DNA from: JAGOBP01 sp046328575
Lineage (GTDB): Bacteria > Chloroflexota > Anaerolineae > Fen-1058
Direction: 5' to 3'
Length of the DNA: 64,000 nucleotides
Assembly (NCBI GenBank): GCA_046328575.1
Contig: JAXLWI010000002.1
Coordinates: 62,001 to 126,000, forward strand
Below, piece after piece: positions 46,859-57,968 of this stretch. The translations under genes and the position numbers were made by a program. Below the pieces are notes generated by a model. The model saw only the letters and a list, made by a program, of their open reading frames with translations. It was not told the origin of the DNA and made no database searches. Position 1 is the first letter of the stretch, and the number at the start of each line of letters is the position of its first letter.

Positions 46859-48210
46859 TTATGGCCGGACATTCAGCACTACCGCCGCCTGATGTGCTCT
46901 AAATTGATCGATCGCACGCATAAATTGGTGCCGCCAGCGCCAGCCATTCTGCCGGCACAATTCCTCATAGGATTCGCTTGATAGTACGTGCCGCCGAGGT
47001 TGATGGTGTGCGCGTCGCTAGCGGATTGACGATGACCATCCGCATAGTGCCGCACATACAATTGCGATGTCGCATCGAAGGGCCGTCGATGGTGACGGGC
47101 AGCAGATCGATCAGGCGGCCGGGATCGATCGCGTATTCGAGGAACCACTCGGGTTCCATCACAATATCGAGATTGATGTAAGTGTGTGTCCTTTGATCAA
47201 TAGATAAGTGCCGAGTGCAAACAACCGCTCGTTCACATCCGTCTCAACGGGATACGTCTGCCCGATGATCTTATCGTTGCGGATCAACGGCAGCACACGA
47301 TTCATCTGCAATTCCCAATCGCTGACATCAAAGTAATTGCCGCCGCTACCGGCAAAGCCTTCCAACATCGCGCCGTCAGGTTGCTGTACGTCCGACGGAT
47401 CGCGCGACGTGATCCACGCACCAATGTTGGGCAGCCACTTCCAGCGGCCCGCAGACGCGCTTGTGTAATCGTGCTTGGTATGTTCGCGATCGGCCCACGC
47501 TAACTCGAAGGTGCTGCTAATGATTGGCAAGCACGGGTGGTAGGCGCAATCACCGGAAATAATTAGGCACGCTGAAACTATCGGCAAACAGCGCATCGTC
47601 TTCGTTGTTGATCGGGCTGCGGGTCACCTGTGTACTCCACCACTGTCGCCAACCCGCGTCGTTCAGCTCCATCAGGTAATGACCGTCGGTGCAGTACAAA
47701 CACGCGCGAACTGGGGTAATGATAAAGTAGTTTTTCTTGCACCACCGCATTGCCGTGCATTCTTGCACCCATTGATCGCCGTCGATAATTTGCAGGTAAT
47801 CGATGGTAGGCGCACACGCATTCGGTAGGCTGTGACCCAAAGCTTTGCGCCAGTCGATAATGCAGCGCAAAAAGTTGGGATTATATTGCCGCAGATGCCG
47901 CGCCTGATCGCGTGTGACTTTTTGCGTGCCGACGTAGTGCGTCGCGGCGAATTGAACTGCGCTTCACTCATACTCCACGTGGCGAGTTGATCGTTGAGGA
48001 CGTGAATGCCATTGGTCGTGTCCGGCCATGGACGGCCGACGGCGTTGCGGATCAGCGGCAAATACGTTGCTGGTCACGGTGGGTGACTGCACCTCATCGA
48101 TCGGGCAGGCCCAGGCCGCTGGTTGTGGTGGATCGCAGAGCAGGCACGCTGAGGGTCAACACGGCCGTGCTTAATAATAGTGTGAGGATGCTGCGTTTAA
48201 GGGCAGACAT
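46859..48210 (-). CDS. Exported glycoside-hydrolase-like TIM-barrel protein (frame-broken)
   Basis: Signal peptide MSALKRSILTLLLSTAVLTL at the ATG complementing 48208-48210. The body has NGIHVLNDQLATWSMSEAQF, THYVGTQKVTRDQARHLR, a likely strand/loop series IDYLQIIDGDQWV, NDAGWRQWWSTQV, NEDDALFADSFSVPNYFGD, DGAMLEGFAGSGGNYFD, MNRVLPLIRNDKI and KGHTYINLDI. This order (Asp and Glu residues at strand ends) fits the putative GH family related to GHL-type alpha-galactosidase-like barrels, but I do not recognise a numbered family. It ends IDQFRAHQAAVVLNVRP in broken frames. About 440 residues with nine or more slips. Confidence 0.6.
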
Positions 48211-48304
48211 GACAACCTCGAAATAAGAGCCTTGACCAACGTACCGTTGAAATCGTCGCGCGATTTACCTATGATCAAAGCACATTGCTTCCGTGAGGTC
48301 AACC

Positions 48305-49567
48305 ATGCTAAAACGTGTCGCTATCGCCATCGGGTTGTCCTCGTGCTCGCGCCGATCGTACTATCGAGACCCCAAAACGCCGCAGAGCGATTGCGAGTTG
48401 TCGGTGTTGCCCGCCGACAATATCTGGAATGTGCCGGTCGATCAACTATCTGTCGACACTAACTCGGCGACGTACGTCAATGCAATGGGCGCAGCATCGA
48501 AGCCCATGCGATTTCGCTCGGGCACGTGGGAGGGTTTCTCGATCGGCATTCCGTACACGACTGTGCCGGGTAATCAGCCCAAATTCACGGTCGACTTCTG
48601 GTGACGGATGAAAGTGATGCCGGACAGCATCCTATTCCGCCCAACGTACCATCGAAGGTGATCAACGGCAACGGCAGTCGCCACATCCTCATCGTCGATC
48701 GTGACAACTATGGTGTATGAACTGTATGCCGCCATCGAAACGGCGGTCAATGGTCTGCGGGTTTGGTGCAATCTTTGAACTCAAGCTCCAATACGCTGCG
48801 CCAGGACACGTGGACCTCAGCCGATGCCGCCGGTCTGCCGATATTGCCGGGCCTGGTGCGCTATGATGAAAGCGCCCGCATCGGCGAGATCAATCACGCC
48901 ATTCGGTCCCGCATCGAATACGACAGCCGCTTACGTGTGGCCGCGCGGCATCAAGCCGCGTACAACACCAAACAGTTCGCCGCCGCTGGACAACGTTCGT
49001 TAAACTGATTCAGCATTGGCAATCGTTTTCGCCGGTAGGTGTTTGCGCCTGAAAAGTGGCATGATCATCACTGACTAACGGTTCGTCCGTGGTGATCTCA
49101 GCGGCGCCGTCGGCCGCTGGAAAAATGACGACTTGCATGCGCTGGATCTATGCGCTGGCAGCGACTTTGAAGCAGTGGATGTCTCGTCGTTAATGGTCGA
49201 TCCGGTCAGGAGCAGGCCCTCAGCGACTTCACGGTGTCGGCCAACCCGATCGGCCGATGCCGTCGACGCAGGCAGTGTGTCAACCTATCCAATTGCGTTT
49301 CGAGAAGAGCGCAGCCTTCACCAGCGCGATCACCGTCATTGTTAACCAGTCCGTCGCCGAGCTTACGTTGAAGTTGTCGCAAGCGATCGTCACGCCGCCG
49401 ATCACAATCACGCTGACGATGACGGACTCGCATCCGATCGGTTCGCCGCCGCTCGCGTACATCATCCCCATCACGGCCACGGGCAGGACGGCGACACATT
49501 ACACGATGGTGAGGTGAAAATGTTGATCAATGGGCTAAGGTGTTCCTGCCCGATCATGCGGCGCTGA
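48305..49567 (+). CDS. Exported protein of an uncharacterised family with Ig-like tail (frame-broken)
   Basis: Starts MLKRVAIAIG and, with a slip, continues as a signal peptide (VLVLAPIVLSRPQNAA). The main domain contains PADNIWNVPVDQLSVDTNSA, GTWEGFSIGIPYTTVPG, RHILIVDRDN, DTWTSADAAGLPILPGLVRY, EINHAIR, ARHQAAYNTKQ and DFEAVDVSSLMVDP, a combination that recurs in secreted proteins of unknown function in environmental bacteria. The tail TSAITVIVNQSVAELTLKLS is an Ig-like strand series. The last readable residues are KVFLP and, one frame over, IMRR before the stop. About 420 residues with eight or more slips. No enzymatic motif recognised. Confidence 0.6.
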
Positions 49568-49585
49568 CACGCTATGCGTGACAGG

Positions 49586-49609
49586 CTGACAATCTGATCC
49601 TTTTGTCAG
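49586..49609. terminator. Hairpin between convergent genes
   Basis: CTGACAA/TTGTCAG, seven bp perfect, with a 10-base loop and part of a CCTTTT run in the loop. It sits 19 bases after the exported protein gene and 12 bases beyond the end of the CHAT gene. Confidence 0.45.
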
Positions 49610-49620
49610 AGATCGAACTG

Positions 49621-52600
49621 TCAACGATTGGCGACCAGCACCAGCTTGCCCTTGATGCCACGTTCAACGGCAGTCGCTGCGAAATAACGGGCTTGATCTG
49701 GCCTGTTCAATAAGCGCAGCAATTCCGCTAAGTCGGCGCGGAACCAGTGGGTGTCCCGATCGGCACAAATATCACGGTGTGCCGAGGCATAACCAACTGC
49801 CCCAACTGAGGTGGTCCGCGCTAGAGTGCGCCGCCGCGCGCTGCGCCAGGGCCGGTGCGCGTGCCACGCTTTCTCCAGTTTAGAATGCCGATAAAAGTCA
49901 CGCATCAAATCGGCCGGCGTCATCGCGGATCGGCCACAGCGCTCCGATCACGTGCCGCGCCCCGGCGGCCAGACACGGCGTGGTGGTCAGACCGATCGCC
50001 TCATCACCTTCGAACAGCAGGCTTTGAGTACCGCTGCACGCCGGGCGTGATCAGATCGGGCAGGGGCGAGTGCCCGTAATTGATCAAGCCACACATCATG
50101 ATCAGCCAAGGCGATGCCACTGGAGCGGCCTGTGATCGAATCGTAAAGGCGTGGCTGGCGATGTGCCAGAACGCGAAGGGGCTGCAGGCCGGTGGTTTGG
50201 TTCAGCGCCTGCAACTGCGGCCGCGTGGCGTCGCTGTTCATTAAGCAGCGACTGCGATCCAGCCAACAGTTGGGACAACGTGTTGATTTCTGACGCTACC
50301 GGTAGCGCTGGTCGCCGTTGGCCAAAGTCGAACACGCCGAGCAGCAAGCCATGCGATCGATCATCGATTGGGGGTGTGGGGCGCTGCCACAACTGATGCA
50401 GGCCGTGCAGCGACGGCACTGGTTGGAATACAAACCTCAGCGAGCGTTGGGCCAGATGCCGCTGTGCGCAGCGCCCGGCACTTGATGCAGTTGGCGGTGC
50501 GGCGCGATCAATAAGTGTGTATCTGATGTAGAGCAGCGGCCAGATCTTGGGCGGCAAGATCGAGCGGCCCAGCGTAACCAGATCGGACGGCGTGGGATAG
50601 CGTCGGCTGCGTTGGGCATTGGCGCATCCAGCGCGCAAACCGCACCACACTGGTAATGGGTTGCTGCCAGACCGCGCCAGTCACGCTCAGTGATGATGAC
50701 GGCGATGACGTGCGAATCGGTCAGATAGTAATCGAGAGTGCGATCCAAAGCAATAGAAACGCAGTTCATTAGCGCGCTGCTGAAAGCGGGCCAGATCGAA
50801 AACATCGTGGTGCCGACCACCGTGATCGGTAACGGCGCTGCGCTCCAACCGATCGCGCAATCGGGCATACGCTTGATGTTTTCTGGCGCGGCTGCGACCA
50901 GCGCAGCGTGTTCGGACGACGACAGGCGTGTGGCCTCAAGGTTGAGTGCAGGCGGGCGTTCAGCCAGCGGATGTCGGCCGCGAGTTCGGTCAGTTCAACC
51001 GAGGCGGCTAGCGGGTGATCATCCGCATTGAAGTGTTGGACTTTGCTGGCTTCGATGATATGCGCAGCCTCTTCGCGTCTGACGCGTCGAACGGCGAAAC
51101 GCACGGCTCGTTGAGCGCCAGGAGCCGAGCTGCAGACCGCTCGCAAAGTGGTTGGCTCCCGTCGGGGCGCTCCTTCAAGCAGGTGTCGATTCGCTTGTAC
51201 CGCGGTGCATTATCAGTGACTTCAATGGTGCCGTTCCGCCCAGGCTTTTCAATCGGTGTCAGGCGGCAACTCGACTTCGAGATCCAGCGCTTGCCGATAA
51301 GTATCCTGTGCCCTGCGACGGGCTGGGACAAATTGAGGTAGCAATTGCCCAACGCTACCAGACAAATGGCCTGTTCCAAACTCATACCCATTTCAACAAG
51401 GCTGGCGTGCGCACTTTGAAGCGAATCCAGCGCTGGGCCGAATTGACTGAGCGCCGTCAGTGCTTCGCCTAACAGCCGCTGGGCTAAAGCGATCTGCGCC
51501 TGCAGACGTTGTTCACGCGCAACGGCTACAGCCTGCTGTAAATAGTCAACTGCTTCATCACCGCGCTGTTGGCGGAACAAGGTCTTAGCGCGAAAGTTGT
51601 AGACGGTGGCGAGAAGTTAGCCTGACGATTGGCGGTCGCGTAAGCCGTGGCTTTATCGAGATAGGCGTGGGCTGCGTAATGACCGATCTGCAACCAGACT
51701 TGTGCTAACCAATTGCATCGCGCACTCGGCCACTCGATAGGCCGCGTGCATCTCTTCAAATCGTGTGAACGCGGCTTCCAGATGGTGCAGCGCCCGCTGA
51801 TATTCCGCCCGTTGATTAAGCGTTTCACCCAGATACATCGCGGCCACAGCGGCCATGAGCAGCGAACCAGCTGCGCGTAAATAAGTTCAGCCTGTTCATA
51901 GTCTGCCAGCGCCAAAATGTTCGTTACCCTGCAATAACTGGAATTTGCCGTGATTAACGAGGAAATCCGCGCATATGGCCCAATCATTGGACTCGCTGCA
52001 TATAGACTCGCGGCCAAGCGCAAAACCCGTCCGGCCTCCGGCAGCCGGCCCGAGGTCACTGTAAAGTTCAGCCAGAACCGACATAGCATTGCTAACCATA
52101 ACGGCAAATCGGCTTCTTCAAACAGTTTGGCCGCCAACTGAAAATGTTCTTCGGCACGCTGCAGATCAGCGTTGAAGTAGCGCTGACAAGAAGCCAGTTG
52201 AAAGTGCGCCTTAGCCGCGTCGATCGGCGCGTGATAGGCGTCGAGCAATTTCAGCGCACTTTTCAAGGCCTCAATGGCCGACTCAAATTGAGCTTGTTGC
52301 CGCAGGTTACGCGCCCGCGTGACGAACAGCGCGCCAAATTCAAGCGATCGTTCTGCGCGGCGAAATCTCTCGCTCGCCGGCGACTAACTGTAATCGGCGA
52401 GGGCGCTCTTTCACCGATCAGCGCGGCGGCATAAGCCAGGGACAGTCGGCAGTGGGGGACGAACGCGCTGAAGTCCGCCTCGATCAGGCGGCTAATGCGG
52501 AAGTCAATTGGGTGACAGCGGTATTGAAGTTGCGTGTCCAGGGCATGACATACGGTTGCCAATCACAAGCGGCCAGCCAGCCCGGTTCACGTTCAATTCC

Positions 52601-53701
52601 GCAAAAGCGGCGCGAGCGCGCTGCGCATGCCTCAACGCGATCGGGGCGCAGCCAATCATTAGCGGCGCGCGCCAACTGCCAGGCCGCGCAGGCTTGCCGA
52701 CGCCGATCGGCTGTGTGGGTGGCCGCCGCATCGCCACCGCCATCAGCGCCCAGCAATAGCGCGGACGATCGAGGCTGGCAGTTGCCGCTCGATCGGCCGA
52801 GCGTCAAGTCGTTCGGCCGTCAACGACGGCAGATATGACGTAGCAACCAGGAGACCGCTTTCAAGCGTGAGGTCGCGATCGAGTTGTTGGGCGAGAGTTC
52901 GTAGGCAGCGAGGACTTCGGTGTTGGGCGTCACGCCCGGATGTAAGCGCAGGTTCGACGATCAAACGCAAATCGGCGGTGATGTGCTGCGCCGCCAGATC
53001 CAGAATCAGGTCGAGCAGTAACGGCGGAAAAACGGCTCGTCCGCGCTGGTGATGAGCACCGCCCGATCGTAAGCGCCCCGGGTCAATTGGGCGCACAAGT
53101 CAGGCAGCCGCTCCGCCGCCGCAAACCGGTCGGATGTGGGGCCTACCGCGATGTGCAACCGCAGGCTGATCGGGCGCAGCCATCATCGCGTCTGCTTCCG
53201 GCGTGACGCTGGCTTGCATCGATCGATTTTGATCTCGTCACGGAAAAGGGTGAACCAGGCGTCTTCCAGATAGAGCGGCGGATCGATAAACAGGTTGGAA
53301 TTGATCGGCTGCAAAGAAGATCTGCTGAAGAAGTTGATCGAGCGCAGCCTGCCATGAACCGCCAGCGGCAGGCGACGTCAATTCAGAAAGCGGACGATGG
53401 TTTGCGGCCATTACCGGAAACAGATCATCTCCAGGCGGCCGGGCGGCGACACCAGTTGGTGCCGACGGCCTCCATGGCGGACGCCAGAAAAGCTGACGCA
53501 GATCGTCGATATCCGGCAACCGCGCTGGAAAGTCGGGATACAGCCGAAGTATCGACACCCTTTAAGGCGTCGTCCACGACCAAAGATAAGAGTCTCATTA
53601 CCTGCACAGATCGGCGGGTTGGCGAGCCATAATAAACTGGCTGAGTAGTTCATCGGCTGTCGTGGGCCAGTCTTTGGGTCGATTGATTCGTTCACTTTCA
53701 C
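49621..53701 (-). CDS. TPR-CHAT domain protein, caspase-like (frame-broken)
   Basis: About 1350 residues reconstructed across many frames. GTG start (complement of 53699-53701) gives MKVNESIDPK and TADELLSQFIMARQPADLC. The N-terminal and middle parts are TPR-type helical repeats (HFQLASCQRYFNADLQRAEE, LGEALTALSQFGPALDSLQ, YLGETLNQRAEYQRALHHLE). The C-terminus is a CHAT protease domain with the catalytic His in HIASHAF (near 50150) and the catalytic Cys in ACSGTQSLLFEGDEAIGL (near 50030), then GARHVIGALWPIRDDA and LMRDFYRH. CHAT proteins are caspase/separase relatives activated through partner proteins. It begins 26 bases after a sigma factor gene and is probably in its operon. More than a dozen slips. 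Confidence 0.75.
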
Positions 53702-53727
53702 CGCCGCGCACCTCAGTTCTCCGGCAA

Positions 53728-54501
53728 TCAGGCGGTTAGTTGGCTATCATCTTTATGCTCTTGACCGGCCCAAATCTTTCTTAACTCGGCCAGTGCGTCA
53801 AAATGGAGTTTATACACGGCTGACATCGTTTTGTTCAGCCGGACGGCGATGTCGGGCAGTGTATAGCCTTGAAAGTAGTGTAGCACAATCATTTGTCGGC
53901 GAGCATCGGACGACAACTGCTCGATGGCTACCAGCAGGTCGCGACGGAGATCGCGGCGGCGCGTATCATCGGCCTGTGCCAGATCGGGCATTTGGACCAA
54001 ACGTTCGTCGTCCAACAGTTCAAGCGACGGGTGCTCGCGGCGCAACAATTGGCGGCACACATTGCGCACCAGGACGTACGCCCACGGCTCAAATTCGGTG
54101 TCGTAGGGGAAATAGGCTGTTAGAATCTTTTCTGCCGCGGCGTCGGCGTATTCAGCCGCCAACTGATTGAGATCGGCTATGAGGCCAGGGGCTTGCCACA
54201 AGATACCGTATGCCCACTGGCGCAGCGTCTGTGACAGCGCCTCCCACACTTCAGGAGATTTGGCCTGCTGGATGTTGTACAAATAAGGGCTTAGGCGATC
54301 GTAGTAGTCGGCCACGCGTCCGACATAGTCGTGCAGCTGCGCTTGAGCTTGGCCGTCCAGGTAGAAATCGATACGCCCGCGTTCTAGGTTGGCGAACAGA
54401 ATCGGCCGCAGGGCAGCCGCGAACTGCACACCACGTTGCTGCGCGACCGCGCTTAGAATCTGTTCGAGATTTGACTCGATTTGATCAGGTGGCATGACCA
54501 T
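53728..54501 (-). CDS. Sigma-70 family (ECF-like) RNA polymerase sigma factor
   Basis: 257 residues, intact although its neighbours are broken. An N-terminal region of about 110 residues (FYLDGQAQAQLHDYVGRVAD) precedes a region 2-like segment (YADAAAEKILTAYFPYDTEF, EPWAYVLVRNVCRQLLRRE). Region 4 is clear: LSSDARRQMIVLHYFQGYTL and DIAVRLNKTMSAVYKLHFDA, a helix-turn-helix. The N-terminal extension is unusual for ECF factors and may be the control domain. It overlaps no anti-sigma gene; the next gene is the TPR-CHAT protein, which may play the controlling role (inference). Start ATG at the complement of 54499-54501; a second ATG two codons later is possible. Confidence 0.8.
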   Translation of the reverse strand: MVMPPDQIESNLEQILSAVAQQRGVQFAAALRPILFANLERGRIDFYLDGQAQAQLHDYVGRVADYYDRLSPYLYNIQQAKSPEVWEALSQTLRQWAYGILWQAPGLIADLNQLAAEYADAAAEKILTAYFPYDTEFEPWAYVLVRNVCRQLLRREHPSLELLDDERLVQMPDLAQADDTRRRDLRRDLLVAIEQLSSDARRQMIVLHYFQGYTLPDIAVRLNKTMSAVYKLHFDALAELRKIWAGQEHKDDSQLTA

Positions 54502-54523
54502 GGCAGTTAATCACCGGACCGAG

Positions 54524-54529
54524 ATTATA
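54524..54529 (-). promoter_or_regulatory. Candidate -10 box for the sigma factor operon
   Basis: TATAAT on the minus strand, 22 bases before the ATG. No convincing -35 element for the housekeeping sigma factor stands upstream, so the promoter may be recognised by another sigma factor, possibly by this one itself. Confidence 0.35.
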
Positions 54530-54600
54530 CAGCTAGCGGAACGACTAAGTTCGCAGAGCCAATTGCGCCATGAAGTAGTTTTTTGATTTGAACGGCAAGG

Positions 54601-55357
54601 TTATTGGGTCAGTGCTGTCAGCCACAACTCGGCCAGCGCATCATAACCGCGGCCGTTGGGATGAAGTCCGTCGGCATCCATCAGCGCAGGCGTAGCGAAG
54701 ATGTGAGTTGTGTGGACATCGACGATGGCGGCCGCATACTTGGCGGCGAGCAGTCGAATGGCGTCATTATACGCGGCAGCTTGCCGCGATAGGCGCGACC
54801 ACTCTTCGGGTGTGGTGGAATGAAAAAGGCCGCCCGTTGGCGCGCCCCACGACGTTGGATCGCCGAGTTGGGCGACGAAGATTTTTGCGTCGGTCGCGCT
54901 CAACCGGTGTAAAGTTTCGTCGAGGTTGGCGATGAAGCGATCACGATCAGCACGCTCCTCATCCACTGAGGGATTGCCAAATTCGTAAAGGTAGAAGAGA
55001 TCGTTGGTGCCGATCCAGACGGTGGCGATCTTCACGCCAACAGCGCGACGCAGTTTGTCCACCGCCCGATCGATCTGGTTCGATTCACCGTACGCGTCGC
55101 GCAATAGATCGGTTGAAGTCCAGCCCGCGCGCGAAGTTGATGACCTGCGAGCCGGGCCGTTGGGTTGCAAGGATCGATCGGATGCGGCGCGGCCACCCGC
55201 CACCGTCTGTTGAGTCATCTTTGTCGCCTTCGGTGGTTATCGCCTAAGGTGACGAGTGTGATCGGGTGACATCAACGGTGGGCGTAGCCGCCGACGTGAT
55301 GGGCGCGGCGCAGGCCGCAAGGGCGAATGAGATGAAGATCGTGATCAAGCGTCGCAT
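54601..55357 (-). CDS. SGNH/GDSL-type hydrolase lipoprotein (frame-broken)
   Basis: Lipoprotein signal MRRLITIFISFALAA followed by Cys. Block I reads VTLGDN where GDS is expected, directly beside a frame slip, so the nucleophilic Ser is either changed or misread. LLRDAYGESNQIDRAVDKLR follows. Block III is VWIGTNDLFY (GxND) and block V is ADGLHPNGRGYDALAEL with the catalytic Asp-His pair. About 245 residues. Family members are esterases, lipases or carbohydrate deacetylases. Exported and lipid-anchored, it fits the exported, carbohydrate-related neighbourhood. It is transcribed away from the beta-helix gene and toward the sigma operon. Confidence 0.75.
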
Positions 55358-55388
55358 ATTCAAAACATGACCGGTGACAGACGAAGAG

Positions 55389-55426
55389 GTGACAAGATGA
55401 TCCTTCGAATCGGATCATCTTGTCAC
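55389..55426 (-). terminator. 15-bp perfect hairpin after beta-helix gene 1
   Basis: GTGACAAGATGATCC and its exact inverse around an eight-base loop. The stop codon of the beta-helix gene lies in one arm. There is no T-run, but the stem is very stable. It resembles the hairpin at 60175-60210 in sequence. Confidence 0.6.
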
Positions 55427-57803
55427 GTATTCACTTTTACCACAGTTGGCAGCATCACGCGGCACGTATTCGCGCCGAATTCCGACGATGCAATGCCCAG
55501 GACATTTTCAATCAAGTGAAGCGGCCTGGCCGCGCTGCTGCTGACGTTAAGTGTCCAATGTCCGCTGCTAACGGTGGCCGTGCCCAGATAGGTCTTGCCT
55601 TCGCCAAAGCCACTGTTATCTGGCGCAACACCTGCGTACACTTCCACCAGTGAGCCCGTTTGAGCCGGTGCCCTGCAAAGTGGTAATGCCACCCACGGTG
55701 CTAACGGATATGATCTTGGCCGTCGGCGCAGTGACGATGTTGTCCAGATCGCCGGTCGCCTGTTTGTCGATGCCGAGGCCGTTGTTGGCGTAGGCGCTGA
55801 TCTCTGTCCAGACGTTGAAGGTCGCGCCGTTGCGCTCACCGATACCGTCGTAGCCGTTCTGGAAAACAGTAACGTGCGCGAAATGTATGTGCCCGTCGTG
55901 GCCGCACCATCGAGGATGATGCCGTAATAGGCATTGTTCCAGATGCCGTCGCCCAGAATCCGGTTGGCGTTGGCGTTGGTGACGTAGATGCCGCTGGCCA
56001 GGCACCCACGAATCAAATTGCGCTCGTTGTGGGCGCTGCTACCGATCGTGTTGTTGCTGGCGCCGTCTTGAATCGTGATGCCATCCCAGCCGCTGCCATA
56101 GATGTTGTTATTGCTGACCGTGTTGGTGGTCGTGCCTGACGCTTGCCCGCAATGTAGACGCCGTAGCGCGTGCTATGGCTGATCAGGTTGAGGTTGTTGC
56201 CCGTGCCGCTGCCGATGATGTTACTGTGCGCGCCCAGCATGATCGCCACGCCGCTCCAGCCGTTCGGGAGCAATTGCGTGTTGGTGGAATTGACGCCGAT
56301 CAAGTTGCCCTGCACGCTGTTGGCGTGCGCGCCGATCGACGAGGCCGTCCAGGATTCACGGCGATCACATTGCCGTCGTTGTTCGTAATGCCGATGATGT
56401 TGGAGACGGCCCCATCGACGACGATGCCCGCGCCGCTAATTGGGCTGGGCGGCGGTCTGATCGGCATTGAGGCCCACGTTGTTGCCCAGCACCCAGTTAT
56501 AGGCCCGTCGTTTCGTCCACCAACCGAATGCCATTGTCGCCATTGCCGCTGACGACGTTGCCCTGCGCGCGCGGCCCGCCGTGGGACTGCCGATGGAGTT
56601 GAACTGTGGACGTTTTCCAGGCGGATACCATCGACCGTGTTGGTCATGATGGTGTTGGCGCGCACGATGTTGAAGCGCGTGTTGGTATCGGCCAGGGGCT
56701 GCACGCCATACACACGCCGTTGTGGGCGATGGTGTTGGTAAAGTTTGATTGCTCGATGCGCCCGCCAGCAGTTCTACACCGCTCACGGAATTCCCCATCA
56801 CTTCGCCGGATAAACTGAACCCGATCGAGTTTTGCTGCACGATATTGGCATTCGCGCTCGCAATCGTCACGCCCGCTTGCAGGTTGCGCCCCAGATTGTT
56901 TTGATCGATCCGATTATCGTGGCTGCCGTGCGAGATGTACACACCCGAGCCGTTGTTGCCCCAGGCGGGGTCATTCCGCCCGCCGGGTTGTACATTCGAC
57001 CCAGATTGCAGTGGCCGCATCAGCAGCCACAGGCCGTGACAGCGCACACGTCAGGTAGTTGTTGTTGAGGGTGTTTTGAACTGAGCCGTTGCGCGACGAT
57101 GTTGGACGCGCTGTTGCGTTCGGCCGCGTTGCAAGCCGCGGGCGGCGTGACAGCAGGCGCCTGGCCAAACACGTTGAAGGAAATCTGGTTCAGGCCGCCG
57201 CCGTCGAGGACCAGCGCGTGATCGGCGTGGCCGTAAAAATAGTTCGTCAGTACGAGGTTGTTGCTGCCGCCACGCGCACGCCAAAGCCATGTGAGTTGGC
57301 AAAATTCAATTGCTGCAGGGTGTTGCCATGCGACGTGATGTTCAACAGTGTAACGCCAATGCTCAATGCGCTGCCGTTCACCGTGATCGAGTTGAGGCCA
57401 TAGGCAGGACCGGTGATTTCCAGCGTGGCCGTATCGTTGATGTCGGGCAGGGCGCTATGGGGTGATCGTGCCGACAACGGAAAACGCGATCGTATCGTTG
57501 AGGCTGCCGCCGCAGCCGCCGCTGATGGTCCAACTGTTTGTCGAGCCGCTGAAGGTGCAGCCAGCAACTGCGCTTTTTCCGCATCGGTAAAGGTGCCGGT
57601 GAGGCTGCCATTGGCGACTAAGATGGCTTCACGCAAACTCAAAGGATTATCAAAGGTATTTGAATCGGCGAGGGTATTGACGATGAAACTACCCGTCGTC
57701 GGTGACTGAACGGCGGGTGCGCAAAAACAATCGGGTGGCGCTGAGCGCCCAGGACGATGACGAAGCTAAAGGCCAATCGGAACCAACGCTGTAACGAAGC
57801 CAT
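55423..57803 (-). CDS. Exported right-handed parallel beta-helix protein 1 (frame-broken)
   Basis: Start ATG complementing 57801-57803, with a hydrophobic leader (WFRLAFSFVIVLGA). After a slip comes NTLADSNTFDNPLSLREAIL, the opening typical of large secreted right-handed beta-helix proteins. Then many PbH1-type coils rich in N, G, S and I: LQQLNFANSHGFGVRV, NLIGVNSTNTQLLPNGWSGV, ISHSTRYGVYIAG, HNGVCV and others, each about 22-25 residues. A C-terminal domain NSGFGEGKTYLGTATVSSGH ends with TCRVMLPTVVKVNT-type residues. About 790 residues with twenty or so slips. Beta-helix proteins of this kind bind or cleave polysaccharides at the cell surface; no catalytic residues can be assigned. Paralogue of the next gene. 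Confidence 0.75.
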
Positions 57804-57916
57804 GACAAGTGTTCTCTCCTGAACAAGATAGTTGATGTTGAAAAATAAATTGGATGTGGCGTTAAGCCAGTTGAAGATCGGTCGTCTGTCCCATTGCCTC
57901 CTTATCGATATGTCAC

Positions 57917-57950
57917 GACACGGCCATTGAATCGCATCGATGGCCGTGTC
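57917..57950 (-). terminator. 11-bp perfect hairpin after beta-helix gene 2
   Basis: GACACGGCCAT and its exact inverse around a 12-base loop, 19 bases after the stop codon of the upstream gene on the minus strand. Confidence 0.55.
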
Positions 57951-57968
57951 GGGGTGGTTGCCCAATGG

